A stretch of 64,000 bases of DNA from Tupaia tana (Eukaryota; Chordata; Mammalia; Scandentia; Tupaiidae), in assembly GCA_026018925.1 (NCBI GenBank), contig JAKSZU010000006.1:126929592-126993591 (forward strand), in the 5' to 3' direction. The position numbers and the translations under genes were made by a program. The notes beneath the pieces were generated by a model. That model was given only the letters and a program-made list of their open reading frames with translations. It was not told the origin of the DNA and did not search any database. Positions 24,332-36,891 of the stretch are shown one piece after another (within the stretch, counting starts at the first letter, position 1; each line of letters opens with the position of its first letter).

Positions 24332-24490
24332 TTTCATGTGGCTCTGTCTTATGATGATGTGCATTTGTCTTATGATGAGAGATGTTGAACATTTTTTTAT
24401 ATACATTTTAATACATTTGTATGTCTTCTTTTGAGAGTCATTTGTTTAGGTCAATTTTCCACTTTTTAAATAGCTTTAATTTTCTTTTTC

Positions 24491-24530
24491 ATTTATTTTA
24501 TTTTATTTTATTTTATTTTATTTTATTTTT
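24491..24530. repeat. (TTTTA)n microsatellite
   Basis: Eight or so TTTTA units in the ancient L1. Confidence 0.85.
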
Positions 24531-26450
24531 GTATGAGCTATTTAGTTTTCTTATAGATTCTGGTTTTCAATCCTTTATTTGAAGTATAATTTGCTAATAT
24601 TTGCTCCCTTTCTGAGAGTTGTCTTTTTACTTTATTTCTTATTTCCTTTGCTGTAAAGAAGTTTTTTAACTTGAGGTGATCCCACTTATCTATTTGGTGT
24701 TTTTACCCTTGTTTTAAGGGTCTTATTTAAGAAATCTTTTCCTATTCGCATCTTCAAATATCTCCCAAGTGTTTTCATCTTGTAGTTTTATAGTTTGGGG
24801 CTTTATGTTAAAGTCTCTAATCCACTATAAATTCATTTACATAAATGATGAGAGATTTGAGTCTAGTTTCATTTTTCTGTAGCTTGATGTCCAATTTTCC
24901 CATACCATTTGTTGAAAGGACTATCATTTCTCCATGGTGTCGTCTTGTGCCCTTTGTCAAAAATCAGCTGACTGTATGTTGCTGGATTTACTTCTGGATT
25001 CTCTATTATATTCCATTGGTCTGTATGTCTGTGTGCCAGTACCCTGTTGTTTTGGTTATTATGACTTTGTATATATTTTGAAGTCTAGTAGTGAGATATC
25101 TCCAACATTACTTTTTTTGTATAGTATTGCTTTGGTGATACCAGGTCTTTTTTGATTTCAGACAATTTTTGTTATTTTGTTTGTGTGTTTTTATGGAAAG
25201 AATGTCACTAGAATTTTAACAGTAATTGCATAGAAGTTGCAAGTAACTTTAGATAGTACTGACATTTTGTATTAAATTATTAGGAGCATATTGTTTAGAT
25301 TTCAGAAATGTGTGTATTTTCAAGAGGTTTTACTGTTTATTTCAAGTTTAATTCCATATGGTCACAGAAGATTCTAAATATGATTTATATTCTTTTAAAT
25401 TTGTAAAAACTTTTTTGTTATGTCATAAATCTTAGAAAATAGTCAATATGCCACCAAAAAATGTATATTCTGTGTTTATTAAAATGTCCTATAAATTTCT
25501 GAAAAGTCAGTTTGGCTTATGGCATTGTCAAACTCCATCACATCTTTGTTTGTGTTTTTTTATTTAGATGATTTATCCAATAATGAGAGTATAAAATTGA
25601 AAACCTAAAAAATTAATGTGTTAGAGTTTGTCTTCTTTAAGACCTAACAGTCTTTCCTTTGTTTTATTTTAAATGTATTTAAAATATACATTATAGTCCA
25701 AGATACATTATAGTCAAAATGTCAAAGGTGCCGCAATATTGACTGCATAAATACTTGTAATTTTTGTATCTTCTTGATGAACTCATCCTTTTACTATAAT
25801 ATAACAGCTTTCTTTGTCTCTTTTAACAGATTTTTTTCCTAAAATCTATTTTGTCTTATATTAGGTTTTCTGCTCCTACTTTTTCGGTTTTTTCATTTTA
25901 ATGGAATGACGTTCTCCAACCTTCACTATGAGTCTCTGTGTATCTTTGTAAGTGGGGGATATTTCTTACAAGCAACATGTAAAGAACTCCTTTTTTAATC
26001 CATTCAGTCCATCCATAGCTTTTGATTAAGGAGTTTAATCCATTCATATTCAATGTTATTATTCATATGCCCAAATTTACAGCTGCCATTTTGTTGATTG
26101 GTTCCTGAATTTTGTACATGTTTTTTATTTTTATTCTTTTTTATGATCATTTCCTTGCTACTTTGTACATTTTCGTAGTGAAAGGCATTGAATTACTTCA
26201 CTTTCATCTTTGTGTGGTGGTTCTACTGGTGAGTTTTATAGCTTACATGTTTCCATGATGATATTCATCTTCCTTTTGTTTTCAGAGTTAGTGCTCCCTT
26301 GAGTGTTTCTTGAAGGGCTAACCTAGTATTGGTGAATTCTTCAATATTTGTTTGAGAATGATTTCATTTCTCCTCCAAATTTAAAGAAAAGTTTTGCTGG
26401 GTATAGTATTCTTGATTTAAACTATTTTTCAGAATTTTAAATATGTCATC

Positions 26451-26633
26451 TCATTTCCTACTGGCCTGTCCGGTTTCTACTGATAGGTCTGAAGTTAGTC
26501 TGATGGGGTGTCCTTTATAGGTAACTTGGAATTTTTCTCTAGTCATTTTTAGAGTTTTCTCTTTACCTTTGTCCTTTGGCATTTTGACTATAATGAGTCT
26601 TGGAAAACATCTTTTATCAAATAGAGATGTCAT
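26451..26633 (-). pseudogene. Ancient L1 ORF1 C-terminal remnant
   Basis: A 60-residue open piece carrying the conserved KFQVTYKGHPIRLTSDLS block of L1 ORF1 proteins, nearly the same as L1-A ORF1 despite the age of the surrounding element. Confidence 0.75.
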
Positions 26634-27176
26634 CTTCTTAACTTCCTGGATCTGTATGTCTATACCTTTCTCTAGATTTGGGGGAGTTTTTAGTTACTAT
26701 TTCATGAAACAAATTTTCTTTGCCTTTTCCCCAGCTATTCATTTTCTGACACACTCATTATGTGAGTATTTGGTCATCAAATTGTGTCTCTTCATTTTCA
26801 GTGGTTATTTTTTCTTTCTCTTTGACAGTTTGAACTATTTTAAACATTGTATTTTCAAGTTCAAGGAATCTTTCCTCTGCATGGTCTTACGTGTTGGCGA
26901 TACTCTCTACAGATTCTTTATTTACTGTATTGTATTCTTCATTTCCAGGATTTCTGTTTGATTTTTTTCCTTTTGAACTATATTGTGTTTCATAAATTTT
27001 AATCTACATTGAATTGTTATACATCTTTATGGCATATGCAATGGCTTTTCAAAGTATGCTGTATGTGAGAATCAAACCAAGGATATTACCATATACATTA
27101 TTTTCAACCAAAACCACTGTACTCTTATCTGTTAAACACTTTTTAACTGTTTGATTTTTTAAGTTGTTTATCTGTA

Positions 27177-27420
27177 AACCAGTAGATGGCATGAAAGTTA
27201 AGGAAGCTGAATCCCACATGGTCGACTGCATGGTTTATGTCCCAGATGTGATGACTTGAAAAACACACCAAGTGTGTGTGCATGTGTGCCCCAATCCCAT
27301 GAAGACAGTGGAGGACTAAGGATTGTGACATGATCATCTTTCTGGGGGATGCTTTTTCACTTGCTCCCTCCCACTTTCTCTCTCCAATGGTTGTCTATGC
27401 CCTATGGTTATTTTTTAAAT
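27177..27420 (+). mobile_element. SINE-A, old diverged copy
   Basis: TAAACCAGTAGATGGCATG head, ATCCCACATGGTCGACTGC, CCCTATGGTTATTTTTTAAA end. Nested in an ancient L1. Confidence 0.75.
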
Positions 27421-29772
27421 AAATTGATTAATCTTTTAGAAGATGTCTCTCTATTTTCATGTCATGCAATTTTTCTCATCTGAAATTGTTTTTACTTTCT
27501 TCTTTACTCTCATTGAGTTTTGCTATTATTGATATTCTAAAATTCATTGGCAACGTTGCTGTGATTACCCTGCTTTTTGTCTGTTAGTGCGGAGTTTATT
27601 ATGTTCTTTTATGAGTGAGATAGTTACTTGCTTTTTTATGTTTTTTTGTGTCCTTGAGTTGAATTTTTAGCACACAATGGAGTACTCACTTCATTTCTGG
27701 ATTAGGTTTTACAAGTCAATTTTCTTTTCCTATTCAGGCCTTAATTTATTGATGGCTTTGTGTATTTTCAGACACCAGTAGGGGCACATGGAGCGGAGCC
27801 TCCAGGCTAGAATTTTGGGTGCTAGATGAGGTTAGTGTTGTGGACCGGTGTTCTACCTTTAGAGAGGGAGATTCCCTCAAACTCAAATGATGACTTCTGC
27901 CTTATAGAATGATTGTCTAAATTCTCAGACTCTGGGTAGGCAGCAGAATCCTTCTCTAGGGGAGGGAGCTGGGTGAAAATACCAGCTGAAAATAAATGAT
28001 AACTTCTGCCTTGGGTTGGTTGCACATAAGAAAAATGTAGATGTTCACTGAGAAGTTATGACTCTGAGTGGTTATTCATTGACTTAGCCATTTGTGTACA
28101 TCCTCTAGATAATAGTAGGTGTCTGCTCCATTGCCTGATTCTCTCCACAGTACTCCTCTGCAGGTGGTTTGATGCCAGAGGGCATGGCCTGGGTTATTGT
28201 TGGTACAGGAGTGGGCTGGGCATGCCCTCTTCCAAAGCTGCAAAGTTTGGTGATAACTATGCACCACCACTCAGCAGCTGGGGAACAGAGCTGGAGCAAC
28301 CATAAGTTTATGTGGTTAGAAGGCCTATCTGGAGCTGTGACGTGTATGCTCACCGCATGGATCTGATAGTAAAATCCATGTAGGTTTTACAGTACTAGAT
28401 GAACAGTCTGGATCTGGTGATGATAGTTGCATATGTCTGCCAAACTGTATGTCTTTGTAGCTGGGCAGCGGGGCTGGAGCTGCTGCAGAAACACTACAGG
28501 GTCAGGGAGAAGGGCTAAAGCGCAAGACTCTTTCTGCATTTCTATGTGCACACTCACTGGGGCCATCTGAGTGTGTCCACTGGCATGGGTCTCAGTGTGT
28601 CTACACCATGGAAATCAAAGTCCACTGTCCTCTGCCCTATACACGACCGTGTAGGTAAAGGGAGAAACTAGAGCTGCGCCTAGCTGCAGCCCCATGGGAG
28701 CTGCCCATGCTGACATGCCAGACTGGGCCTCTGGGACTGGAATACAGGTGAGGTGATGCCCAATCTGTTCCCCTCATCTCTCAGAAGAGAGATTGCTGGT
28801 ACCCTCCTCTTTGTCAGCTGTCCTTCCCCACTCCTCCACTCATGTTCTATTCCAAGAAATCTGCAGAAGCTGCTCTGTAGAAAGCAGCAGAAAGGGCAAG
28901 AAGCTGTTCCTGGAGTTCTGAGAAAGGAGGTGGAGGAGTGGGCATGTAGTACTGCTAGTCCACTAGAAAGAATGCTCTATTTGGCTCCTGAGTTGGCACT
29001 GTGTACCTGGGGTTTGGGGTCAGGGCTGGGGGAGTTCAGCATTCTCTCTGAGGGCGGGGGAAGGGCAGAGCTTTGCAGCTTTCCAAGATGAACTTGAAAC
29101 CTGTGTTCCTCTGCAGCTGGAAAGCACTAAGGTTTGAGGCGGAAGCAGAGGACTGGAAGCTTCAGAGGAGAGTAGTGCTCACATACCCCTTGCTGTGGAA
29201 GGCTTTGGTCATCTCCAGTTCCTTTCTGAGTTTGAACAATTGGCCTCTTTTTCCTACCTTTCACTTGAGACTCGGTGGCTTCCAAACTCCCCACAATCCT
29301 GCGCTTGTGTCTGTCAGTCTTATATCATCACTCCTCTGCTCCAGGAGTAGCCAGCTACCCAGCTTTTTTCTAGTTTTAGTTGGGTATGTTGGTCTGCATT
29401 TTGTGAATTCTGACACTCAAACTAATATATTTAGGAAACTGTCGTCAGTATTTTTATTGAGCTGGGACTGTAAAATCATGTCAACCCCAAATTTGTCTGC
29501 GGTTCTAACAGTTCCTTTCTATATATCCTCTGAACTTCAGTTCCATGGTGTGGGATATATATAATAATGGCCACTTCCTGCATATAATAGTCAGTCAATA
29601 AATGGAGGTGGGGCTGCTTCTGCTGCTGATGACAATGAGAAATATGGCAGTATTAACCACAATGCCCATTTTTTTCTTTTATTATTTTCCTCATTATGTT
29701 TGGACCATTCGATCTTTATTCTGACACCACTTGGATGATTTTAATTATTCTTTCTATTGAAAATATTTCTGA

Positions 29773-30018
29773 AAGGCCAGTAAGTGGCACAGTGATTAAG
29801 GCACTGGACTCCCACATGGCCAAGGGCAGTTTAAGTCCTAGACCCAGCGGCTTGAAAAATCATACTGAGATGTGTGTGTGCATGCCCAAAATCCCAGGAG
29901 AATGGAAGAGGAAGGACTGCAGTGTGGCCATGCCTCATTTTCCCTCTCACTGGCTCTGTCTCTCTCCAGCAAGCACATGCAACTTATTGCAAAAACCTTA
30001 AAAATTTTTTTTAAAAAA
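29773..30018 (+). mobile_element. SINE-A copy
   Basis: GAAAGGCCAGTAAGTGGCAC head, CCACATGGCC, GCAAAAACCTTAAAAA tail. Confidence 0.83.
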
Positions 30019-30632
30019 GAACGTTGCATCCATTTATTTCAGCTGAAACACATTTATTGTTTTTTTTTAATTTTGATATGTTCATGAGCATTCTCCGACA
30101 CAGTGAATGATTTTTATAAGTTTAGCACAGTTATGATCAGATGTATCCTTATTCATAATTAAGATTATGTGGGTCCTGTCAAAAATAAAGACTTCCCAAA
30201 ATATTAATGAAAACAGTCCAGAAATATTCCCAATAATCTTCAGCATTTTAGATTTTTATTGAAAATGGAATTTCAGGTCTGTGGAGGAAAGATAGCTTAT
30301 TTAATAAATAGTGCTTAAATAGTCAGTTGAAAGGAATAAAAGCTGGATCCACAATACACTATGTTAAATACATTCTATACAACACATTAAAATAAACTCC
30401 AAATTATCAAACCTTTATAAGCTAATAAACAGCAGCAAAAGTAGAGAAACAGAAATAGAAGAAGGAAGAGAGAGAATGACAGAAAAAGATGAAAGGATTT
30501 CTTTCATAAATAAGAAAAGACTTAAAGTGTTCATATGTCAATGTTTTTCAATGGCAAAAACAAGTTCCTTAAGTAATATGGACCACCTGTAAATCTATAA
30601 AGAATATTTAGAGGATGTAAACACATAATTTA

Positions 30633-30634
<2 letters not shown>
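30019..30634. other. Unassigned AT-rich sequence
   Basis: Nothing recognised other than A/G-rich patches. Confidence 0.4.

Positions 30635-30672
<38 letters not shown>
30635..30672. repeat. (TA)19 microsatellite
   Basis: Uninterrupted alternating TA tract. Confidence 0.9.
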
Positions 30673-30674
<2 letters not shown>

Positions 30675-30759
30675 CCCTTATACACTTGGTACTCAACTTT
30701 AGTCATCAAATGCAATAGTATACAACTTTCACCTCTCAGATTGTCAACAATAACAAATT

Positions 30760-31032
30760 TGGTGGCCCCACTGCAGTGGCATATGCTGCTAAGATACTGT
30801 GCCCTAAAGGATGTATCACATGGCAGGTCAGGTTCAATTTCCAGTCCAGCCTAAAGGCGTGTAGTCCCAGAGACTCATGTGTGAGGCTGACCTGGGCAGC
30901 ATTGTAAGACACTATCTAAACATGCCAGGCATGGTGACACAGACCTTTTCACAGCTGCTAGGCTGAGGCAGAGGATCACAACATAGTGAGATTTATCTGA
31001 AAGAAAAAAAAAACAAAAACAAACAAAAAAGT
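30760..31032 (+). mobile_element. Chimeric SINE: tRNA-like part plus 7SL-like parts
   Basis: The first part has a B-box-like GGTTCAATTTCC. The second has GGCGTGTAGTCCCAGAGACTC and GAGGCTGACCTGGGCAGC, and a third has CCAGGCATGGTGACACAGACC and GGCTGAGGCAGAGGATCAC, both like the Alu domain of 7SL RNA. It ends in an A/C-rich tail. Confidence 0.6.
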
Positions 31033-31122
31033 TGATGACCATCTACAAGTGAAAACACAGAGAAACAATTCTCAAGTGTATTTGGAGGTTTAATTTTTAG
31101 AATATTTATCAATATCATCTAC

Positions 31123-31407
31123 TGTTTTTTTTTTTTTTTTTTTTTTTTTTTGAGAGAGAGATTTTCACTACAGGGCGCATGTGCTCACCAGAAAGACAGA
31201 GAGAGACAGAGAGACAGAAAGCGAGAAATCACCCCCCAGGGGGGGGATGGCCACGTCGCAATCCCTTCTCGTCCATTCTCCTCTTGGGATCTTGGGCACG
31301 CACACACACGCGCCCAGCGTGAGTTTAAGCCACTGGGTCCGGGACTTGAACTGCGGTCGACTACGTGGGAGTCCAGTGACATAGCCATTACGCCAACTGC
31401 TGGTCCC
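31123..31407 (-). mobile_element. SINE-A, young copy
   Basis: Long T tail then a full antisense body ending CTGCTGGTCCC. Perfect 12-bp duplication AATATCATCTAC at 31111-31122 and 31408-31419. Confidence 0.93.
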
Positions 31408-31419
31408 AATATCATCTAC

Positions 31420-31737
31420 ATTTTAACTACGTATTTTCATAAAACTATTTTGCTTTTCAATAGTTATTACAGATATACTAGGACATGGGCAAAATGATGT
31501 ACCTAGGATAATGTCCATGGTAATTTGGGTTGTAGAAAAAAAATGGAAACAAGTACTCATCGATAGAAAACTGGTTAAGATGTTTTGTTACTCCAAATGA
31601 ATAAAATCCTGTTTACTTTAGTAAGCCCTCCATATACTAATTTTAAACTATTTTAAGATGCATTAATCTTCAAAAGCAACATGTAGGCTGTGTATAGTAT
31701 GCTTCTCTTTGTGTGAAAAATAAGAAATATATATTTA
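31420..31737. other. Unassigned flank of L1-B
   Basis: Pre-insertion sequence between a young SINE-A and the L1-B target duplication. No feature seen. Confidence 0.4.
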
Positions 31738-31750
31738 TTTACTTATTCTT
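31738..31750. repeat. Target-site duplication, 3' side of L1-B
   Basis: TTTACTTATTCTT, identical to 39809-39821. It directly abuts the A-rich tail. Confidence 0.85.
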
Positions 31751-32029
31751 TTTTTTTTTTTTATTTTATTTTTATTTATTTATTTTTGTATATACTTTCA
31801 ATCATATTGTTTGTCTTACAATGAGACCATTTTGATATGTGAACATTTCTCCCCAGACCCGTTGATCGAAATATCTTCAGCAGATAACACCACACCTCCC
31901 CATCCCGTCAATGCTCTACCTCTGTATCCCTTCTCTAAATGTCTTTCGTTGGGCCCCACTCCTCCACATACACCTCATCTGACATTCACACCCATCTCTT
32001 GTGTTTGTTCAACTGTTAGTCAATCAGTT
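31751..32029 (-). other. L1-B 3' UTR and A-rich tail
   Basis: In the sense direction this follows the ORF2 stop. It contains G-rich stretches (the C-rich plus-strand blocks near 31890-31900 and 31960-31970), a known type of feature in mammalian L1 3' UTRs. It ends in an impure A-rich tail with AAAATAAA-like repeats, at 31751-31790 on the plus strand as T-rich sequence. Confidence 0.8.
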
Positions 32030-35000
32030 TCAGACATAGAAAGCAGACAAACGGTATATGTTAAGTGGGGACATACAATGTCTCTCCTTCATAATCTGGC
32101 TTGCCTCACTCAGCAGTACATCTTCCATATTCTTCCACTTTCTGTCAAAAGCCAGGGCTCTGTTGGTTTTTATGGCTGAGTAGTATTCCATAGAGTATAT
32201 GAGCCACAGTTTTTCAATCCATTCCTCCATACGGGGACATCTGGGTTGGTTCCAAGACTTAGCAATTGTGAATAGTGCCGCAATAAACATCGATGTGCAA
32301 GCACTTTTCCAATGAAGAATTCTTCTGTCCTTTGGGTAGATACCGAGGAGTGGGATCTCTGGATCATATGGCAGATCTATCTGTAGATTTTTGAGGAATC
32401 TCCAAATTATTCTCCACAGTGGTTGGACCAATCTACATTCCCACCAGCAGTGTAAAAGAGTTCCCCTTTCACCACACCCCCGCCAACACTTATCATTTTT
32501 TGTTTTTTTAATATTAGACAATCTGACTGGGGTTAGGTGGTACCTCATTGTTGTTTTTATCTGCATTTCCCTTACGATGAGGGAGGTTGAACATTTTTTC
32601 ATATGCCTTTTGGCCATTCGTATGTCATCTTTAGAGAGTGTTTTCTTCATCTCCTTCTCCCATCTTTTAATAGGGTTGATCATCTTTTTTCCAAACACCT
32701 TTTTTAGTTCCTTATGTATTCTGGTTATCAGTCCCTTATCTGATGCAACATTTACAAAAATATTTTCCCATTCTGAGGGCTGTCGATTCACACTAACTAC
32801 TGTGTCTTTGGCCATGCAGAAACTTCTTAGTCTGATGTAATCCCACTTGTCTATTTTGTGGACGATGGACTCTGCTTTGAGTGTCTTCTTTAGGAAGTCT
32901 TTCCCTACACCAATGTCTCCCAGAGTTTCCCCAGCATTCTCCAGGAGCAGCTTTATAGTTTGAGGTCTTAGATTTAGATCCTTGATCCACCTTGACTTGA
33001 TTCTTGTCAAAGGAGAGAGGTAGGGGTTCAGATTCATCTTTCTGCAAGTGGAAGTCCAGTTTCTCCAGCACCACTTGCTGAAGAGGCTTTCATTTTCCCA
33101 CTGGATTGACTGGTACCCCTTGTCAAAGATCAGTTGACTGTATGTTTGGGCACTTATTTCTGGGGACTCTATTCTGTTCCATTGGTCCACATGTCTGTTT
33201 CTGTGCCAATACCATGCTGTCTTTATTACCACAGCTTTGTAATACATTTTTGGATCGGGGATTGAGATGCCACCCACTCCATTCTTCTTGTGTAGAAGTG
33301 CTTTGGCAATACGGGGTCTTTTATGATTCCAGACAAATTTTAAGATTGTCTTTTCTAGATCTGTGAAGAATGTGTCTGGTACTTTGATTGGCATTGCATT
33401 AAATAGGTAGATTAATTTGGGTAGAATTGCCATTTTGATTATATTAACTCTTCCAATCCATGAACATGGGATGTCCTTCCATTTTTTTGTGTCATTTTCA
33501 ATTTCTTTTTTTACCTTCTCATAGTTTTCCTTGTGGAGGTCTTTAACTTCTTTGGTTAGATTTATTCCTAAATATCTTATACTTTTAGTGGCTATGGTAA
33601 ACGGAATAAGTTTTTTCAGTTCTATCTCAGTCTGCCTGTTATTCGTATACAGAAATGCTATCGATTTCTGTATATTGATTTTATATCCTGCAACTTTACT
33701 GTAATCATGTATTACTTCCAGTAGTTTTTCCATGGAGACCATTGGGTCTTCTATGTATACAATCATGTCATCTGCAAATAGAGAGAGTTTCACCTCTTCT
33801 TTTCCTATTCGAATGCCCTTTATTTTTTCCTCTTTTCTGATTGCGTTGGCGAGGACTTCCAGAACTATGTTGAAAAGGAGAGGAGAAAGTGGGCATCCTT
33901 GTCTTGTTCCTGTGTTTAGTGGGAAAGCTTTCAGCTTTTCTCCATTCAGGATGATGTTCGCTATGGGTTTTTCATAGATGGCTTTTATTGTATTGAGAAA
34001 TGGCCCTTCTATGCCAATTTTGCTAAGAGTCTTGATCATGAAGGGATGTTGTATCTTATCAAATGCTTTTTCTGCGTCAATCGATATGACCATATGGTTT
34101 TTGTCTTTCTTCCTATTAATATGGTGTATTATGTTTATGGTTTTGCGTATGTTGAACCAACCTTGCATTCCTGGAATAAAGCCTACCTGATCATGGTGTA
34201 TGATCTTCTGTATAAGTTGTTGAATACGATTTGCTAGTATCTTGTTGAGAATCTTTGAGTCTATGTTCATCAGAGATATTGGTCTATAGTTTTCCTTCCT
34301 TGTCCTGTCCTTATCTGTTTTGAGGATGAGGGTGACAGAGGCTTCATAGAATGAATTAGGGAGAGATTCACCCTTTTGGATCTTTAGAAATAATTTGAGC
34401 AGAATGGGAGTTAACTCTTCTTTGAAAGTTTTGTAGAATTCAGAGGTGAATCCATCGGGGCCAGGGCTTTTCTTTGTTGGGAGGTTACTTATTACTGATT
34501 CAATTTCCTGGCTTGTTATGGGCCTATTTAGACTCTCTATTTCTTCCTGGCTCATTCTTGGTAGATTATATTTGTCCAGGAATTTGTCCATCTCATCCAG
34601 ATTATCTTGTTTCTTAGCGTATAGATGTTCAAAGTATCCTCTAATGATGTTTTGAATTTCTACTATGTCTGTTGTTATGTTACCAGCCTCATTGCAGATT
34701 TGATTCACCTGGTTCCTTTCTCTCTTCTTCTTAATAAGTCTCGCTAGTGGGGTATCAATTTTGTTTATCCTTTCAAAGAACCAGCTTTTGCTTTCACTTA
34801 CTTTCTGTATAGTACGTTTATTTTCTATTTCATTTATTTCTGCTCGGATCTTTATTATTTCCTTTCTCCTGTAATTTTTTGGATTTTTTTGCTGTTGCTT
34901 TTCCAATTCTCTAAGGCTTGATGTTAGGTGATCCATTAGCCTTTTCTCTGTCTTCCTCTTATGTGCACTAATTGCTATGAACTTCCCTCTTATGACTGCT

Positions 35001-35887
35001 TTGGCAGTGTCCCAAAGATTATGGAAACTTGTATCTTCATTGTCATTGGCTTCCATGAATCTTTTGATTTCGGACTTTATTTCTTCGGTAATAGTGGAGT
35101 CATTCAGGAGTAGGTTATTTAGTTTCCATGTTTTTAGGTATTTTTGAGGATTTCTCTTGAAATTAAACTCGAGTTTGATTCCATCATGGTCAGAGAAGAT
35201 GCTGGAAATAGTTTCTATGCCTCTGAATCTGCAGAGGCTTGCTTTGTGTCCTATGATGTGGTCAATCTTCGAGAAAGTTCCATGTCGGGGTGAGAAAAAA
35301 CTATATCTTGTGGTTTTTGGGTGGAAAGTTCTATAGATGTCTGTTAAGTCCAATTGATTTATGGTATCATTTAGATCCTTGATCTCTCTACCTATTTTTT
35401 GCCTAGATGATCTGTCCAGAGGGGATAATGCGGTGTTGAGATCTCCAACAATTAGTGTGTTGCAGTCTATCTCCCCTTTCAGATCTAACAATCTTTCCTT
35501 CACATATTTGGGTGCTCCTGTGTTAGGAGCATAGATATTAATAAGTGTTATATCTTCTCGATCTATAGAACCTTTTACTATGATGTAGTGCCCTTCTTTG
35601 TCTCTTCGGACACTTTTTGTTTTAAAGCCTATTTTGTCAGAAATTAGTATCGCAACTCCAGCTCTTTTTTGGTTCCCAACTGCATGGAAAACCTTTTTCC
35701 AACCCTTCACTTTCAGTCTATGTATGTCTTTTTCCATGAGGTGGGTTTCTTGTAGGCAACAGATAGAGGGTTTCTGTTTTTTTATCCATTCAGCCAGTCT
35801 GTGTCTCTTGATTGGAGAATTTAACCCATTAACATTCAATGTTATTATCGATGTTACAGGATCTGTACCGACATTTAAGTTAGCCAT
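32030..35887 (-). CDS. L1 ORF2 protein: endonuclease/reverse transcriptase, intact
   Basis: This 1,285-residue protein nicks target DNA and copies L1 RNA by target-primed reverse transcription; it also mobilises SINEs in trans. The N-terminal apurinic-endonuclease-like domain keeps the expected catalytic positions: N18, E47, Y119, D149/N151, D209 and the SDH triad ending at H234. The reverse transcriptase domain follows (about 470-780), with the motif A aspartate in ISID (D604) and the FADD box (F704-D707). The C-terminal zinc-knuckle-like motif is complete: C1134-x3-C1138-x7-H1146-x4-C1151. Length is close to that of other mammalian ORF2 proteins (about 1,275-1,300). The start is the first Met after a 44-bp gap from ORF1, matching the dicistronic L1 plan. 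One oddity is Leu522, where L1-A (9213-9215) has Pro in the LIPK motif. No frameshift or stop is present. Whether it is active cannot be told from sequence. Confidence 0.95.
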   Translation of the reverse strand: MANLNVGTDPVTSIITLNVNGLNSPIKRHRLAEWIKKQKPSICCLQETHLMEKDIHRLKVKGWKKVFHAVGNQKRAGVAILISDKIGFKTKSVRRDKEGHYIIVKGSIDREDITLINIYAPNTGAPKYVKERLLDLKGEIDCNTLIVGDLNTALSPLDRSSRQKIGREIKDLNDTINQLDLTDIYRTFHPKTTRYSFFSPRHGTFSKIDHIIGHKASLCRFRGIETISSIFSDHDGIKLEFNFKRNPQKYLKTWKLNNLLLNDSTITEEIKSEIKRFMEANDNEDTSFHNLWDTAKAVIRGKFIAISAHKRKTEKRLMDHLTSSLRELEKQQQKNPKNYRRKEIIKIRAEINEIENKRTIQKVSESKSWFFERINKIDTPLARLIKKKRERNQVNQICNEAGNITTDIVEIQNIIRGYFEHLYAKKQDNLDEMDKFLDKYNLPRMSQEEIESLNRPITSQEIESVISNLPTKKSPGPDGFTSEFYKTFKEELTPILLKLFLKIQKGESLPNSFYEASVTLILKTDKDRTRKENYRPISLMNIDSKILNKILANRIQQLIQKIIHHDQVGFIPGMQGWFNIRKTINIIHHINRKKDKNHMVISIDAEKAFDKIQHPFMIKTLSKIGIEGPFLNTIKAIYEKPIANIILNGEKLKAFPLNTGTRQGCPLSPLLFNIVLEVLANAIRKEEKIKGIRIGKEEVKLSLFADDMIVYIEDPMVSMEKLLEVIHDYSKVAGYKINIQKSIAFLYTNNRQTEIELKKLIPFTIATKSIRYLGINLTKEVKDLHKENYEKVKKEIENDTKKWKDIPCSWIGRVNIIKMAILPKLIYLFNAMPIKVPDTFFTDLEKTILKFVWNHKRPRIAKALLHKKNGVGGISIPDPKMYYKAVVIKTAWYWHRNRHVDQWNRIESPEISAQTYSQLIFDKGYQSIQWENESLFSKWCWRNWTSTCRKMNLNPYLSPLTRIKSRWIKDLNLRPQTIKLLLENAGETLGDIGVGKDFLKKTLKAESIVHKIDKWDYIRLRSFCMAKDTVVSVNRQPSEWENIFVNVASDKGLITRIHKELKKVFGKKMINPIKRWEKEMKKTLSKDDIRMAKRHMKKCSTSLIVREMQIKTTMRYHLTPVRLSNIKKTKNDKCWRGCGERGTLLHCWWECRLVQPLWRIIWRFLKNLQIDLPYDPEIPLLGIYPKDRRILHWKSACTSMFIAALFTIAKSWNQPRCPRMEEWIEKLWLIYSMEYYSAIKTNRALAFDRKWKNMEDVLLSEASQIMKERHCMSPLNIYRLSAFYV

Positions 35888-35931
35888 TGTCTTAGTTGCC
35901 TGTTATTTCTTTGTTTCTGGCTGTTGCGTCT

Positions 35932-36891
35932 TTAGTTTTCCTGGAACAGTACTTTCTTCAGGATTTCTTGAAGAGCTGGTCTGGTGTTGGCAAATTCTTT
36001 CAGGTTTTGTTTGTCTGAGAAGATTTTAATCTTTTTTTCCCAAATGAAGGATAATCTTGCAGGGTATAATAGTCTTGGCTGAAATTGTTTCTCTCTTAAC
36101 ACTTTCAGTATGTCTTCCCATTCTTTTCTTGCTTGCATTGTTTCTGATGAGAGGTCTGGTGTTAGTCTTATGGGATGGCCTTTGTAAGTTACTTCTCGTT
36201 TCTCTCTTGCCAGTTTTAGTATCATGTCTTTTTCTGTGACGTTAGACAGCCTGGCTAAGATGTGCCTTGGGGAAGATCTTCTGGGGTTGATTCTATTTGG
36301 GGTCTTTTGTATTTCTTGGGTCCGGATGGTTCGGTGCCTCTCTAGGCTTGGGAAATTTTCTTCCAAGATGTCATGGAATAGATTTTCCATTCCGCTATTA
36401 GTTTCTTCACCTTCTGGGATGCTGATTATTCTGATGTTTGGGCGTCTAATAGAGTCTAGTATTTCCCGTATATTATCCTCATGTTTTTTAGTTATTTTCT
36501 CGATCTTTTTGTAGTTTTTTTCTAGATCAGAGGTTTTATCTTCTACATCAGAGATTCGATCTTCAGCATGGTCTAATCGGCTCTTAATACTTTCCAGAGA
36601 GTTTTTGATTTCTTGTATTATAGACTTTATCTCTAATAGTTCCACCTGATTCTTTCTCAGAGTATCCATTTCTTCTTTCATATCCTGGAAGGACTTCCTA
36701 ATTTCCTGTAGTTCGTTGTCTCTTTTTTTTTCCAATTCACAGAATTTGGTCACCATGAATTTTCAAAATTCTGTGTCTGTCATTTTGGTAACGTCCTCCA
36801 TATTTACGAGACATGGAGGGGCATTTTCCTTTGTTGGAGACATATTTTCTTGTTTATTCAGACCTGGGGCTCTTTTTCTACTTTTAGCCAT
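35932..36891 (-). pseudogene. L1 ORF1 (RNA-binding chaperone) with one premature TGA
   Basis: ORF1 protein trimerises and coats L1 RNA in the ribonucleoprotein particle. Reading from the ATG at 36891 gives a 320-codon frame including the terminal stop at 35932, interrupted only by TGA at codon 43 (36765-36763). The basic N terminus (many Lys/Arg) precedes the stop. From Met46 (36756) the frame stays open for 274 residues: a heptad-rich coiled coil (about 46-150, many E/K/L/I), an RRM-like segment containing NIRIIS, and the C-terminal domain with VTYKGHPIRLTPDLS. L1-A's ORF1 has Arg at the aligned position, so a CGA-to-TGA transition at a CpG is a plausible cause. Initiation at Met46 or stop readthrough could still give most of the protein, but that is speculation. 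A sequencing error is also possible. Confidence 0.88.

Larger units (their letters stand above)
22845..29450 (-). mobile_element. Ancient near-full-length L1, minus strand, with nested SINEs
   Basis: Antisense L1 sequence runs from a 3' UTR (about 22850-23050) through ORF2 (about 23050-26090) and ORF1 (about 26100-27000; the fragment 26633-26451 still encodes FQVTYKGHPIRLTSDLS) to a GC-richer 5' UTR-like segment (about 27750-29450). It is interrupted by SINE-A copies at 23726-23998, 24098-24331 and 27177-27420, and by a TTTTA repeat near 24490-24530. All ORFs are dead. The 5' boundary is approximate. Confidence 0.75.

Noticed and set aside
29073..29564. 163-codon plus-strand open frame in a GC-richer stretch
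   Set aside because: Lies in the 5' UTR-like part of an ancient antisense L1. No splice pattern, domain or known protein similarity.
32391..34655. Plus-strand open frames opposite ORF2
   Set aside because: Shadows of the real minus-strand ORF2.
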